Of a DNA stretch of 64,000 bases, positions 22,382 to 33,682 are shown piece by piece; the first letter of the stretch is position 1, and the number at the start of each line of letters is the position of its first letter. The stretch lies in contig AZLU01000067.1 in NCBI GenBank assembly GCA_002224055.1, positions 62,001-126,000 on the forward strand. The letters run 5' to 3'. This DNA comes from Pezizomycotina sp. ARF18. Its lineage: Eukaryota; Ascomycota. The notes beneath the pieces were generated by a model that searched no databases, was not told the DNA's origin, and worked only from the letters and a program-made list of their open reading frames with translations. A program made the position numbers and the translations under genes.

Positions 22382-24920
22382 TATGTATTATGAGATGAGG
22401 GAATTACTGGCCCTTTCTGATGGTAAATAGTAATTTTTAACAGTAAAGAATTTTCCAATCTATAGCTTTGGTTTAAGCTATAGAAATTGGATGAAATTGA
22501 TGGAAAGGGGCCCAAAATTGGGTAACGGGTGGGGGAAGGGGGGGAGAGAGGGTGATCTCGAGTATGCGACCGTCAAAACATCGAAACAGGAAACTTGCGA
22601 TCGGGGTATTTCGTATAAACCAAAAGGAATAATAAAAAAGAATTTGAAAAAGATGATGAAATTCTTAAAGAAAGTGATATTGAGAAGCTTAGGGGCTTCT
22701 AATGTATCGAGTAGCTTGGGATAGCAGTCGATGGCCAAAAGCTGATCCTGACGATGATGAGTCGGATGTGAGGGAAGGTTAAGACGGTTGCTTAGGTGGA
22801 AGGGAGGGAAAACACGGGATGAGATGAGAAGAAGGATGGGTAGGTTAGAGAATAAAGGGAAAAATAATAATATAGCAGTAAGATATTTCCCTAATGGAGA
22901 GCAGGACTGCAAATTAAGAAAAGGGTGGGCAGGAAAAGAGAGGAAGGGTGTCAGTAAAATTAATCAATTCGTCAAATTTTAATCAAAAGAAGAGGAAGAG
23001 AGGTAGAAAGTATACATTACAGGCGGTGGTATGTTCTTTCTTACTACTTTTCTTGGTGTTTTAACCGTAAGATAGAGTGTATGAACATGTACCTACTACC
23101 GGACCCAGGTATCTCCTTTTCTTTCCAAGTTCCCCCCATCCCGTCGCAGTTTTTTTCCTTTTCTATATTTCTTTTTGGTATTATTTCTGCAAAGTTTAGC
23201 AAAGAAGGAGGGGCGCGCAGCAAGGAAATAACCCCCATCGACCCGAGGTACCAAGGTCATTTCTTTTGATACCATTCCGAGTACCCAATCCGAAGCAGCG
23301 TTTTGTACCAGGAGCTACCCATGCGAAAATTCCTAAAACAGGAAAATTAGCTGACAGACCAGCACTAAGGATTGCTAGAACAGGTTATCGCCAAACTGCT
23401 TATTGCTCTTTGGGGAAAAATTAGGTCCATTTTCTTACCTCTATTTCCTTTTCCCAAAAAACCAAGGCTGCCATTGCTCCTGCACCAACATGTATTCCTG
23501 GCAGAAGGGAAAAAGCCGTGGTAATGAAAAAAGTACCACGATCCTTCTGTGCTCTAAAGAAGCTCCACCCACCGCTGCACTGTATAATAGCCGGCGACAG
23601 GATTGGTCAATGACTCGTTAATACTTCTTTTGCATGTAGCTCAGATCGGGGATCGAGGTTTTGTATGCAATTGCGGTGCTTCCCTCCTCGTCATCTGATG
23701 TGTATTTCTCGAGGTCCACATTGCAGAAAGAAGGACTCGAAGGTCTTGTTCCTCTTGGGGAAGCCTTGTTCTCTGCTTTTTTGCTGCTTCCGACTCTTAG
23801 AGCAAGCAGGAGTGAGGGAGACGCGCGATCCTAGTATCTCAATAACAAATAACATCAGTAAATAAAATAAATTTTTAATTCCTCGCGAGCTGAAACGGTC
23901 AGGTAAAATAAAATAAAATAAATTCCAAAGCTTCTTAAGTAGAGGGATTCTTACGGTTTAGGAAGAAAAAGAGGGTTGCGTCCAATAAGAAAGGACCGGG
24001 GTCGGAATGAAATCGTAATTTTAATTCGATAGGGGGACCTGACCAAAAAAGGGATGACCATCATAAAATCTCGCGAACCATCGTCAACTCAGTCGATTAA
24101 AATAGGAGGCGCCGTATCAAATTGTGACAGTCAATTAAAATTACCATGTCACATAATTAAACAGCAAAGATCAAAAAAAAAAAAAAAAAAAAAAAACAAG
24201 GAAGAAAAGCGTTAAACCTTATGAAGCCCTCCTTGCTCGAGCGCAATTTGGGTAAAAAATAAAAAAAACGTGGCTGGAAAGCCTGCAAAATTGAGCTAAT
24301 GTAAACAAAGCTCTTTAGCGTGCTTCGATAGATTGCCCAATGTGGGGGCATTTTGAAGAAGAAAATGAGCAATTTCAAGGTCGTTTGTTTGGACGCGTCG
24401 AAGTGCTTGAGAAAACAAAAATCAGACGAAACACTGGATTGTCTGATTTTTGCATGCGAGAATTGGCGATTGTAGATTTGTTGGCTCATCGGGAACATAA
24501 CAGATGCATTTCGCCTCGTGCTCCTTTTTTGGGGGCCAGACACGAGCTCTTTCAACTACTTGCAGCTGGCAGCTGGCAGCATGAACGCTAGGATAGCAGA
24601 ATAGCTCCGAGCTTCATGCTTCAGCTCCTGGTTTTGGAGTAAGCTTCACGGACAATTTTGGAAGCTGCCCCTTTTTTCTTCGACAGCCTAATTTTAGAGA
24701 AAAACACGCGTTAGAATACCCCTTTGGTGTTCGAAATCAAAGATGTACAATGAAATGAGAGACACAAAATCTCAGAACTGAACGAAAGGGAACAATACTT
24801 TCTTTGGGAGAAACGTACCTCATCATTTTTTTTTTTTGCCTTATGATTCAAACGTGTTTGAACGGCACTTCCCGTCAAAATGAAGAGACTTTGGGAGCGG
24901 AAACAGTCTCGTAGAAAAAG
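22382..24920. other. Gene-poor interval upstream of the zinc-finger gene
   Basis: No supported gene. The plus strand stays moderately purine-rich at 22490-23030. A 24-base A run lies at 24173-24196 and another T run near 24827-24836. Open frames here (for example 22478-22912 minus, 24157-24555 minus) are low-complexity Phe/Leu/Pro or homopolymer-derived. Confidence 0.5.
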
Positions 24921-24923
24921 GCA

Positions 24924-25295
24924 TTAAAGCTGAGATAAAAGCTGAAATGTCCAAACAAGTTCGACACCTTTGAAGAGTGGGAATACTCCTGGGATTGAAT
25001 TCTGCTTGCGGTCTCTCTTGCAATTTTCGCTCCATTGCGGTAGTTGGTGCATCCCTGCGGTCCGTCGGATGCCTGCCACAGATGGAGCTTTTGGCAAGGC
25101 AAGACAGATGAAGCTGTCGCAATCCTGAGTTTCCGTGGTATCACAACCGCCGCCGATGAACGGGGATAGCCAGGTGCCTAACACACCAGCCGAACAAAGG
25201 AGAAGCGACTGCCAGAGCACTGAGGAGGCTGCTTTGAGGCCCACCAATGCTAAAAGCAAAGATGCGCCAACAGATGCCAATATCCGCCACTTCAA
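24924..25295 (-). CDS. Possible small membrane or secreted protein (hypothetical)
   Basis: I do not recognise this 123-codon frame. It opens MKWRILASVGASLLLALVGL, a plausible signal anchor, followed by a second hydrophobic stretch (SSVLWQSLLLCSAGVLGTWL) and a Cys-containing region (GGGCDTTETQDCDSFICL). The overlapping frames on the same and opposite strands are of similar length, so the case rests only on the hydrophobic N-terminus. It could be a fragment of a multi-pass protein. Confidence 0.25.
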   Translation of the reverse strand: MKWRILASVGASLLLALVGLKAASSVLWQSLLLCSAGVLGTWLSPFIGGGCDTTETQDCDSFICLALPKAPSVAGIRRTAGMHQLPQWSENCKRDRKQNSIPGVFPLFKGVELVWTFQLLSQL

Positions 25296-26097
25296 CCTGC
25301 TAGTGGAGAGCTACCAGATCAGTGGGTACTGCCAGAGTCGTTTCCGCGGGGTAATTATCCAAATGCCGTAGTTCCAAGAACTCCATCAATGGGACTACAA
25401 GCATTGTGGGACCAGCTATCGAAAGTGCCGAGTGTGCTCGATTTGACGGTGTATCCAGAGAGGAGTAGGCTCGATCGAAGGAAAGCTTGTCACTGTGCTG
25501 TCTATGATTAGTACATAGGCCATGGAATGGAACACTACTGAGAAGTAATGAGAGGACTTTGAGGAAAATTTCTGTGATGGAAAGGAGCTGGCATTACCAA
25601 CGAAAGAAAGAGGAGCCGGAGAGGAGCATCTCGTATTGAGCGATGAGCTTCTGGAACTGGCCTTCAGCTACCAGCTTCAGCAGCATGCTGCCCATTCTGA
25701 AGAGAAGCTCATTGAAGACCACGATGTGAGATTGAGAGTAGGATGGAAATGTATTGAACGACAATCGGTGAAGCTCGCGATGTAGAGTTGAAGCGATGAT
25801 GGAGATGATAAGTGTATGCGATCGAATAATACTTATTATTAATTGACTGTGTGGTGGTGAGAGAGGGGATCTTTTTATCAACAATGACAAAATAGGAAGT
25901 GCGCGGTCACGATGGCCGAAAAAAAAAAAATAAATACTTGAGAGATGCAAAATGAAAAATAGGAAAAATATACATCACGTGATGAGTATTATCGCTTTCC
26001 TATGGGAATCCTTTATTATGGCCAGATTATGCTCTATAGCTATGCCTTAATGCTCCTCTGATACTACGTTACTTCATATCGTTCGAGCTTTCCCTAG
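25296..26097. other. Intergenic, no supported gene
   Basis: A minus-strand frame at 25594-25950 ends with an amphipathic stretch (GSMLLKLVAEGQFQKLIAQY), but its N-terminal half is low-complexity and starts in a poly-A/T run. I see no other signals. Confidence 0.4.
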
Positions 26098-26152
26098 AGT
26101 CTCCCCCCTTCCTCCTCCTCCTCTTCCCTCCTCCTTCTCCTCAGCTTTCCAT
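26098..26152. repeat. CT-rich polypyrimidine tract
   Basis: A C/T tract (cccccttcctcctcctcctc and onward) lies across the 3' end and 3' flank of the coiled-coil gene. It is simple sequence; no function is claimed. Confidence 0.6.
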
Positions 26153-27838
26153 CTGCCCTTCTACGGGGTGCAGAACCTCTCTAAGATGCCGAAACCTAGG
26201 ATCTTTCTCCTGTAGCAGCATCTCCAGCTCCCTGATCCTTATATCCTTCTGGTCAGGCGTGAGATTAAGCCTCAAGCACGTAATATTATATAACATAACC
26301 TTCTCCTTCTGCTCGAGTGGAGGCGGCGGCGAGTCAACATCAGGTTCTCCAGGTCCGTTGCCTTCGCCGTCGCGTCCGCCAGTTCCTCCTTCAGTTCGTC
26401 GATCTTCTCGTGGAGTGCTTCGTTTTCGGCCTTGGCGGCTAGAGTGAACAGTTCCCAAGCGCACCGGTTCTCGTCGCATAAGTCATCGTCACAGGTGCAC
26501 CTAAGTTCACACGAGAGCAGACAGTGCGGTCTGATGATTCGGACATTGTGGCGTCCGTATCAGAGCTCTCGCCATCGGAGGAACCGGAGTTGGAGACATC
26601 GATGTCGAACATCTCGTCGAGCTCCTCCACCTCCTCCCTAAGGGCCATGTGTTCATATTCGCTAGCCACAAGTAGCCTATATATATCCTTCGTCCCCTCC
26701 ATCTTCGCGATCCTCTCGCGCTCTTTATACCCCCCAACTTCTCCTGACACTCCTCCAACATCTTCTTGAGGTTTGACAGTTTAGTATCCATACGTTTCTG
26801 AACTATTGATATATAGTGGTGAGATTTTCTCGACTCCATCTCATCATTAGTCTCCGCGACGAATTTGTAGAATGCTTGCTTGTCGGCTTCGAGCTTCGAT
26901 TTCTCCTCTGATAACCTTGATAACCTGGCAGCCTCTTCTTTGAGCTCCTCTGCTTGGGTGCTCTGCAATTGCCGAAGCTCTACAAGATCTTCCCGTGCGT
27001 GGAAAGCTCCAGATGCTGCTGGGCGAAGGTGTACCTCGAATTAAATTGGTGCTGACGGACGGCGTTCATAACGAAGATGAAAGCTTTTACATATCTCTCG
27101 TCTGCAGCGGGAGTACCATCCTCGTCAGGTTCTTGGGGATCTTCGGGATGATTGGGTGGATGGATGCCGTTGGTTCTTCGGGATTTTGGAACTCGTCAGG
27201 TTGATTGATACCGTTAGGTTCTTGGGAATCTTGTGACTGATTAGATTGATGGACGCCGTTAGGTTCTTCGGGATCTTGAGATTGAGTAGGTTGATGAACG
27301 CCGTCAGGTTCTTCCGCACCGTTCACTTCTGGACCTTGTTGTATCCCATCGCAGTTCTGGAGTACTTCAAGGCCCCGTTGATGTGAGGTAAACCATTAGT
27401 GAGCGGTAACCCGTTGGTGAGAGGTAACCTATTGGTGAGAGTGACCCATTCGCAGGAGGCTGCCCATTTAGAAGTGGTACGCCATTGACATGGGTGTAGC
27501 TTGTATCCCCCAACATTACCCTCGTTAAATATCGACACAAATTCTACGAGGGAGCAGCACAAAGTAGTAACAATTAGCAAAACGCACAGATATACTTTGA
27601 AAACCAGCCTTCTTGAAGGACTCTACATACCATTGTACCAACTCTCGAGCACTTTTGGCCCGGGAAGGTCATCGTATTTTTGTTCCGTGTCGGATGCGCG
27701 ATCACGTAGCTGAACGCCTACCGAATCTTCGTCATCGAGGGCTTCTATGGCTTGACATATGAAACTTAGCCCCTCTGCATTTGACGTCCAAGGCGCCGAT
27801 GAGGACGCGTCTGCCGCCATACTGTTTTGCTCTGGCAT
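26141..27838 (-). CDS. Coiled-coil protein with Asn/Gly and Glu/Pro/Gln repeat regions (hypothetical)
   Basis: I do not recognise the family. It starts MPEQNSMAADASSSAPW at 27838; exon 1 ends at a GTATGTAG donor near 27627, and an acceptor CTCGTAG lies near 27543. The next segment contains an 18-bp repeat giving LTNGLP units and a 45-bp repeat giving units like GVHQPTQSQDPEEPN. A region DERYVKAFIFVMNAV follows, then a long coiled coil (QAEELKEEAARLSRLSEEKS, KRMDTKLSNLKKMLEECQEK), an acidic stretch (SSDGESSDTDATMSESSD), more coil (AENEALHEKIDELKEEL) and a C-terminal helix (DIRIRELEMLLQEKD) ending at 26141. About five one-base frame slips separate these parts. The coiled coils suggest a scaffold or structural role, but that is only inference. 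Confidence 0.6.
27123..27312 (-). repeat. 45-bp minisatellite inside the coiled-coil gene
   Basis: Four tandem units start at 27123, 27167, 27211 and 27256, with lengths 44, 44, 45 and 45 bp; a partial fifth starts at 27301. On the minus strand they encode 15-residue units of the form G(V/I)(H/N)QxxxxQ(D/N)xxEPN. The two 44-bp units are each one base short and throw the frame out. Confidence 0.75.
27385..27438 (-). repeat. 18-bp tandem repeat, three units
   Basis: Three adjacent 18-bp units (27385-27402, 27403-27420, 27421-27438; middle copy gcggtaacccgttggtga) encode the hexapeptide repeat LPLTNG on the minus strand. They lie in the same gene as the 45-bp minisatellite. Confidence 0.75.
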
Positions 27839-29275
27839 AACGGGTGTTAAAGGCCAAAGAAGTGTTTATGATATGTGGATAATAATCAGAGGATTGACTT
27901 GTTGATGTATCTAAAAATCGATGTACGATGCTACATGTATACATATTCAGAAGGAAAAGGAAGAAGAATATTTTATCCAGTAGAGAATATATGTAACAGA
28001 CATAGCAATAATAAGTGCAAGTTCAAAATGACTGATATTTTTCCTGCAACTTAATATGGTAAGTTGCATGTTATGATAGGAAGCTTTCGCGTTAGATTAG
28101 ACTTTTTCGGCACAGTTGCTTTGAGTAATTAACGTTGCAACTCCACAAAATTCGAGCAGAAAGAATAGTAGGTATTGTATGTCTTCGATGAGAGCTATCG
28201 TTTTAATAATGATGAGATAATATATCAGAGTCCCGGCCAATCCTCATAAACGATACGGTTATCATGAGTTCGAAGTTCGAAGTGGGAGCTCGAGATCACA
28301 TATCTACGTGATTGACCTCTGGCTATCGATAGCCTCCTAGACTACTAAATGCTAGAAGCTATCCCTTTCTCATAATATCGAAGCATACTCGGCTTGGAGG
28401 TGGCTCCTTTCTGAATAGGTTGCGTGCTTCATACGGCGATGGATAACTACTGGCACTCTCACGATCATTTTATGAGCATAGTTTTCGATAAGGTTCTGAA
28501 CTTCAAATTGCTCATGTGGGGCCCGATTAATGCTTCAATAATCTATTCACATAGAAGCTTCGCCTGCCCCTGAACTCGCTTTTGGTTCCTACGAGGCGAT
28601 TGGTACCTGAACTGTCTCCCGCGCTACTTGTATACATATAATCGCGGAGAGGGTGGTATAGTGTTCGATTGATCGGTGAAGTTCGCTCTAAAGTTGAGGT
28701 ATTCAGATTCCGACCGAATGAAGGATACAAGGATGCATTCTTACGCGTCCGGAGCTGTTAACCTGGGAGGTAATTGTATCCATGACGGCGCAGGTTGGAT
28801 TACAGGATTAACCTTCGAACCCTGTAATTACTAATCACGCACAGATGCGGAAGCAACTCCGGCACGACCAGGATTCATAGTTGCTGATAGTTAGAGAGCG
28901 AAGGGCAGAACGTCAACGAATAACACTACTCTGTGGGTAGAGTGACAGAGGAATCTGGCCTGGAATATGTAGAGCTGGGGACCTTGACTGTTAGGATGAC
29001 ACTAATCCACCACGCAGATGGGGAAGGCTCTGCAGGATACTGTTCACAGTTGCGCTCTATGACGAGAGCCGGAAGCCAATGAATGTAGCGATGAAGTATA
29101 AAGGCTTTTATTGCAAAGAGACGAATTATACATAGAAATATTAGCGCCATTGATGAAAACACAGAGTCTATCCCCTAAACTTAAGATTATCCGTTCCCAA
29201 TGAATGCAAACAGTATAATATATACAAAGAATTTAAAGCAAGCTGAGCATTGCTCATTCCACCCGGTGTCTGCTG
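27839..29275. other. Intergenic, no supported gene
   Basis: Short open frames (28527-28730 and 28926-29162, both minus) have no motifs. Two stretches at about 28835-28925 and 29005-29095 look like diverged copies of each other. A short inverted repeat (gattacagg .. cctgtaatt) lies at 28798-28829; I attach no function to it. Confidence 0.4.
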
Positions 29276-30699
29276 CTAGACATTCCACGGATGGCACTCT
29301 TGCCAGCCTCCGAAATTCTTCCAGCCTTTCGCCGGTAACCGCTCGATCTTTCCGTTAACTTCTCTCCCGCCGACCGCTCTGAACAGATAGTGTAGCATCA
29401 TGTTATCCCAGAGCCAACTAACAGGGCTCTTATCCGGGTGTGTTTTGTCCTTCCAGAAGGCGCTGTGGCCCTTGATTATCTGCGCCCAGTCAAAAACTCC
29501 ACGCCCATCTGCCTACACAGGAACTTCGATATCCGGTCGTAGTCGAATATCGCTAAATCACTCCCGTTGCTCTGCTTATGCATCGTTAACGCCTGGTACA
29601 TCAGCGGCACGTCGTCGCCGAATTCTCCTTGACGAAACCGATGAATTTTTTAAGCGGGCGGAGAAGAACGTCGCTTCTTCCCATGTTATGTGTCGCTCCG
29701 ACGAACCGAGGCCCGTTTCGGGATGTTGACCGGGCGGGAATTTCGATCGGGCTAGTTCTTTGAAGGCGCGTTCGTCCCAGAGGCCGCTGTAGAAGAGAAT
29801 TAGTCTGGCGAGCGGGATGAGAGGCCGTTGACCATCGGTAGCGTCTGTTGTGGTACGCGTCCCACTGGTCCTCGAAGCGACGAGTTTCATATCCTTCATC
29901 CACCACCAGGTCTTGTTGTGGTGCGTGTACATGCCGGGAATATGCCACTGTGTCCCTATAGTTAGCAAATGCAATCTGTTCAAGGCATAATTTACGGTCG
30001 GAAAATCGAGAAAGAGTGGGGAATAGGTGAAATAGCATACCTCGAACACCGTAAAGTTTAACGCAGCACATGGCACCCGCACGCTTTATGGTGGTCCGGG
30101 TGGCATTTGAACTGCTCATCGAGCTCTTCGCACATGTACTGCAATTGCATCCGCACCACGCTGTCGCCGAGCAGCAATACCCTCCTGTCCCTGATCCAAT
30201 CCATGTAAACACCTTGTTCGTCTTTCTTCCCTGCACCGTCCCTCTTGACCGCCTTATTGTACGATACCAACTCCTTCATCCAGTTCCTGGGGCTCTTGGC
30301 GAACCACTTGTCTTCTGGTATTGAGTCTTCGCGAAATACGGCATCGTGATCGGTCGGAAACATAGCCTGAATGGGGTCCTCCAGGTTGAAAAAGTCCATC
30401 GTGTACGTATCCATCTGGCTTCCGTCCTGTCATATTATAGTTATTTCGTGAATTATTAGGTAGTAAAAGTATCCTGGTTCCCGGTAAGGTCCACGCAGTG
30501 CTTCGGCTTCATAGATCCAGAAATGGGGAAAGACGATGAGGAGTACGATCGTAAGCGGCCGAACGGGGCGGAGAAGTCTATATCGTCGTAGGCATCGTGT
30601 ATCTTGGGGGCGTAGTGACGGTGTGTGAAAAACTAGGAGGGCGAAGAAGAGGAACGAGGCGAGGAGGAGGCTTCGTAGGCGCGATACTTGCATCAGCAT
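29276..30699 (-). CDS. GDS/DxxH esterase-like type II membrane protein (PC-esterase/SGNH-like)
   Basis: A conserved fungal protein resembling SGNH/PC-esterase enzymes, which acylate or deacylate glycans in the secretory pathway; the substrate is unknown. It starts MLMQVSRLRSLLLASFLFFA at 30699, a short cytosolic end plus a signal-anchor helix. The catalytic-type GDS is in RRVLLLGDSVVRMQLQYMCE (about 30150-30200), and the DxxH partner is plausibly in WKDKTHPDKSPVSWLW (about 29410-29450). Between them are WHIPGMYTHHNKTWWWMKDM, LILFYSGLWDERAF and RHITWEEATFFSARL; the protein ends GWQECHPWNV. An intron GTATGC..GGGACACAG separates FE from WHIPGM. One-base slips occur in a C5 run, an A6 run, a T5 run and near 29608. 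The exon 1/2 junction near 30470 lacks a visible GT donor, perhaps another lost base. Confidence 0.75.
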
Positions 30700-31363
30700 G
30701 ATTGCGAGAATTGTGATGTGGATAGGGAAGAGACGGATTTGCGATAATAAAACGAGGGAATATGCAGGGCAAATCGTCTAGTTCATGGAGAAGCGAGTGT
30801 CTTGGTCTTGATGACCTAGAAGCATTGGAAAATGGATGTCTCGAGATTGCTACTGTCGGAAGATGATAACACCGGGAATAAACAAAGAAAAGAGAGAAAA
30901 GAGAGAAAAGGGAGCCGAACCGTTTTTATTAAAAATGAAAAACGCCATGTTTGCTTTGTTCGTTTTCAAGAGAACTAAGGGTATGTAAGGCAAGATAGCC
31001 AAGACAATAATAGGGAACTAAGCCAATCGTTCGTGCGCTATTGAAGCTGCAAGACATGGATAGAACTTGTATGGAGACGCCTTTCACTTTTGGAAGGGAT
31101 AGTCATTGGAATTGACATACGTCTGTTACAAACAGAGCGTCAGAGATTCCGGTTGAGTGTTTCACAAGCCTACCTATTTGTAGAAAACTTCGGACTCTGC
31201 GCTATACAAGAAGGAACCGGTGATCTGTTCTAGGATCGCGTATTGTAAAGACCTACGAAAGCCGCAATAACTCATTTGTGACCTAGTCGTTGGATAGTAC
31301 CGAATCTATTTACTATACCGAAGGATAATAGAAAACCTATACTGCGCAGCTGAACTGTTTACC
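30700..31363. other. Intergenic
   Basis: This is the probable promoter side of the esterase-like gene. A tandem aaagagagaaaagagagaaa stretch lies near 30884-30910. I see no gene. Confidence 0.4.
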
Positions 31364-31525
31364 ATGTCGATATCGAAGCCGAGAATTATGGGCAATTCCT
31401 TTGATGTCATGATCGGAGGTTCCGGAACCACTCAGGGCAGCTCTAGCAGCAGTCCAGCGAGCCTAACTGCCAAATACCATGTTCTTAATTCAAGGGTTCT
31501 ATTGGTAGAAACTGGAAGCCGTTGA
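31364..31525 (+). pseudogene. GMC oxidoreductase N-terminal fragment
   Basis: The frame from the ATG at 31364 gives FDVMIGGSGTTQG, a degenerate dinucleotide-binding loop, then LTAKYHVLNSRVLLVETGSR before a stop at 31523. This matches the first beta-alpha-beta unit of FAD-dependent GMC oxidoreductases (alcohol oxidase/glucose dehydrogenase type). The remaining 500 or so residues of a normal member are absent; downstream sequence has no recognisable GMC motifs. It is a remnant, and the call rests on about 50 residues. Confidence 0.4.
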
Positions 31526-32176
31526 ACGATCAGAACTTAGGCCAGCGGATCTCGGCTGTAGGATAATTTCCCGCCGAAGATTTTGACCCCTATTTCCACT
31601 TTCGCTAAAGATGAAACTTGGGCTTGCCCCGACGACAGGGCGAACTATAATATTGTGAACTTGTGAACGTGAACATCTACTATACGATTTATTTACAATG
31701 TCAATATCAGATAGCAGATACCTTTAGCACCGACGAGAGCGTAATAGAGTGTATTATATTGATTCCAATACGAAAGTGGACTCATACATTTGAGTCGATG
31801 ACTAGCTATAGTATAAGGGCAATTCGTGATCGGTTATGCGTTAAATGAAAAGAAGATGCGAATTGAGGGACAGGAGGGAATATTCTTGGTTTATTCCTGA
31901 TTGACGTGTTCATGAACTCCGGGAAATGTATATTTTTCGTTGAAGGAATAGCGGTTTTTGGAAGAGCGTCGAAAAAAAAAAAAAAGTAAATTAATGAAGA
32001 GATGCTTAGGATATACGTTGGAATTCACACTATCACCTCGACTTTCTTTTCATACTCGACACAAAAATCGTCGAGCTGCGAATTGCTCCTTATCGAGTTG
32101 TTCGATTCTTTCTTCGGCACAGCTTCGCATGTTGTAATGATTGTCGCACCGGTCGTGATCGGGTCAGGATAGCTCG
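31526..32176. other. Intergenic, no supported gene
   Basis: A 60-codon frame at 31663-31848 is unremarkable. A short A run lies near 31972-31985. Confidence 0.45.
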
Positions 32177-33682
32177 CTACAGGGGCGGTGCCGGCTCGAG
32201 CGAGGATATCTGCTCCTGGGGTTTATGTCTCCAGCGGCCCAAACTCTCCCTCCACGCGCTTCCCATCGTCCACCTGCTTTCGCGGACGTTGCCTTTATTA
32301 GCTCCGGTAACGCCGCAGTTTTGTGCTATCGTCCATGCTTGTTCCTCTCCGCCAGCTGTGACGCTTGCGGTTCTTTGCGGTGCCGCGGCTCCATAATGTT
32401 TCCCCTCGACGGCTCTTTTGCTCCTCGACATCGTATAGTATACTATCAATGCTCTCAGACTCGGAATGCTCGCGCAAATTATCGCCAGTTGACTTCTAAT
32501 GCCGCACAAATCGCTGCCTTTGCCTCCACCCATGTAAAGTCTAGTCCTCTTGTCAAACCGGGTAGTGTTGCATCCGAACGATACTGACAATGCAGACGCT
32601 GCTGCCCATACAGAACAACAAACCACTCAAGACCTTTTCTCGTAATGTCATTCGTAATTTCGCGACAATATATAGTGGTAATGCGAAGATGGCGGCATCG
32701 AGGACTACGTTAACCGCACTGAGAAACGTGTAGGACAGATATCGGTTTGTGCAATGCATTTCGGAGAGATGATGCCAAAAGTCCACTGGATCGCACTGGA
32801 AGATGATAGCAAACTGGCCACCGAAAAAATGGAGAAGTTGAATGAATATTACGGTGTAAACGCTTATAAGAAAAACTTGGCGCGGCAGAGAGATGGGTAG
32901 AAAGAAAGGAGGGAGAGTTTGACGAGGAGAAGCGCAGGGCGATATAGGAGTTCTCCGAAGTATGATAGCTATCAAAGCGGTGTGTTAGTTTTCAATTTGT
33001 GTCTTTTCTGAAGATGCCTTTTCAGAGGCAAAATGGACTGACAATTCAACCAACCTTTGCGGTAAGGACAATTTTTTGGATACTTTACATCCCAAACGTG
33101 CGTGGCAACGCCTAAAAATACCATAAGAAGCAATAGTCAGCGTCCTGGATCGTCGCATACTGCATCGGAGGGGATTCGGACTTACCAAGCATGGTTCCAT
33201 ATGTGCACAAAGAGCTAAATACCGCCATTATTGCTATTGACAGCAGTATAAACCAATCGCAAGTAACAGTCTTCTCATGAGCAACAGTCTCGACCATATC
33301 CTCCCTATCACTACGACCGCTGCGATCCCGAAAGATATCCACACGACTGCGTTCATAAGCTTCCTTTGGTCCTGCCCAGATGGCATCATCTTCACCGCCT
33401 CCACCACGTACGATCTCAGATACGGTATGTCGTCGAAAACAGCGCTTGCTAGTTGCTTTAAGTTTGGTATTGTGTTGTCAGACGGTAAGAAGGCTTGGAC
33501 TAGATGTACGAAGCCGTCAACGGTTGTTGTATCTGATATCGGACCCGCGAGAGGAGACCAGCTACTTGATAAAGGGTTTCGTTTGCTAAGAAAGGTGCCT
33601 TAATTACTATCGCTAGGGCGAGCGGGACCATCGTGTCTAGATTCACGGGTGGATTACCCGTCGAGTTCAATGGCGTTGACAT
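32177..33682 (-). CDS. Fungal rhodopsin-domain integral membrane protein 2
   Basis: A second multi-pass protein of the fungal rhodopsin-domain family. The ATG at 33682 has a good context (CACAATGTC). A long N-terminal segment precedes the helices (IPNLKQLASAVFDDIPYLRS, VVEAVKMMPSGQDQRKLMN), then NAVVWISFGIAAVVVIGRIW and CDWFILLSIAIMAVFSSLCT as the first two helices. GVATHVWDVKYPKNC is the loop typical of the family, followed by SLPRQVFLISVYTVIFIQLL, IFQCDPVDFWHHLS, CTNRYLSYTFLSAVNVVLDA, AIFALPLYIVAKLRMTLREK and GLLFCMGSSVCIVSIVRMQ. The last conserved part is QLAIICASIPSLRALIVYYT before a polar tail ending at 32177. Two or more introns lie at about 33180-33120 and 33060-32970. Several one-base slips occur, one of them near 32570 after VRMQ. 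Confidence 0.8.

Noticed and set aside
24157-24555. 132-codon minus-strand open frame
   Set aside because: Its end is translated poly-A/T and the rest lacks motifs.
28798-28829. Possible tRNA-like B box (ggttcgaagg on the minus strand)
   Set aside because: No A box or foldable acceptor and anticodon arms at the right spacing; only a short inverted repeat.
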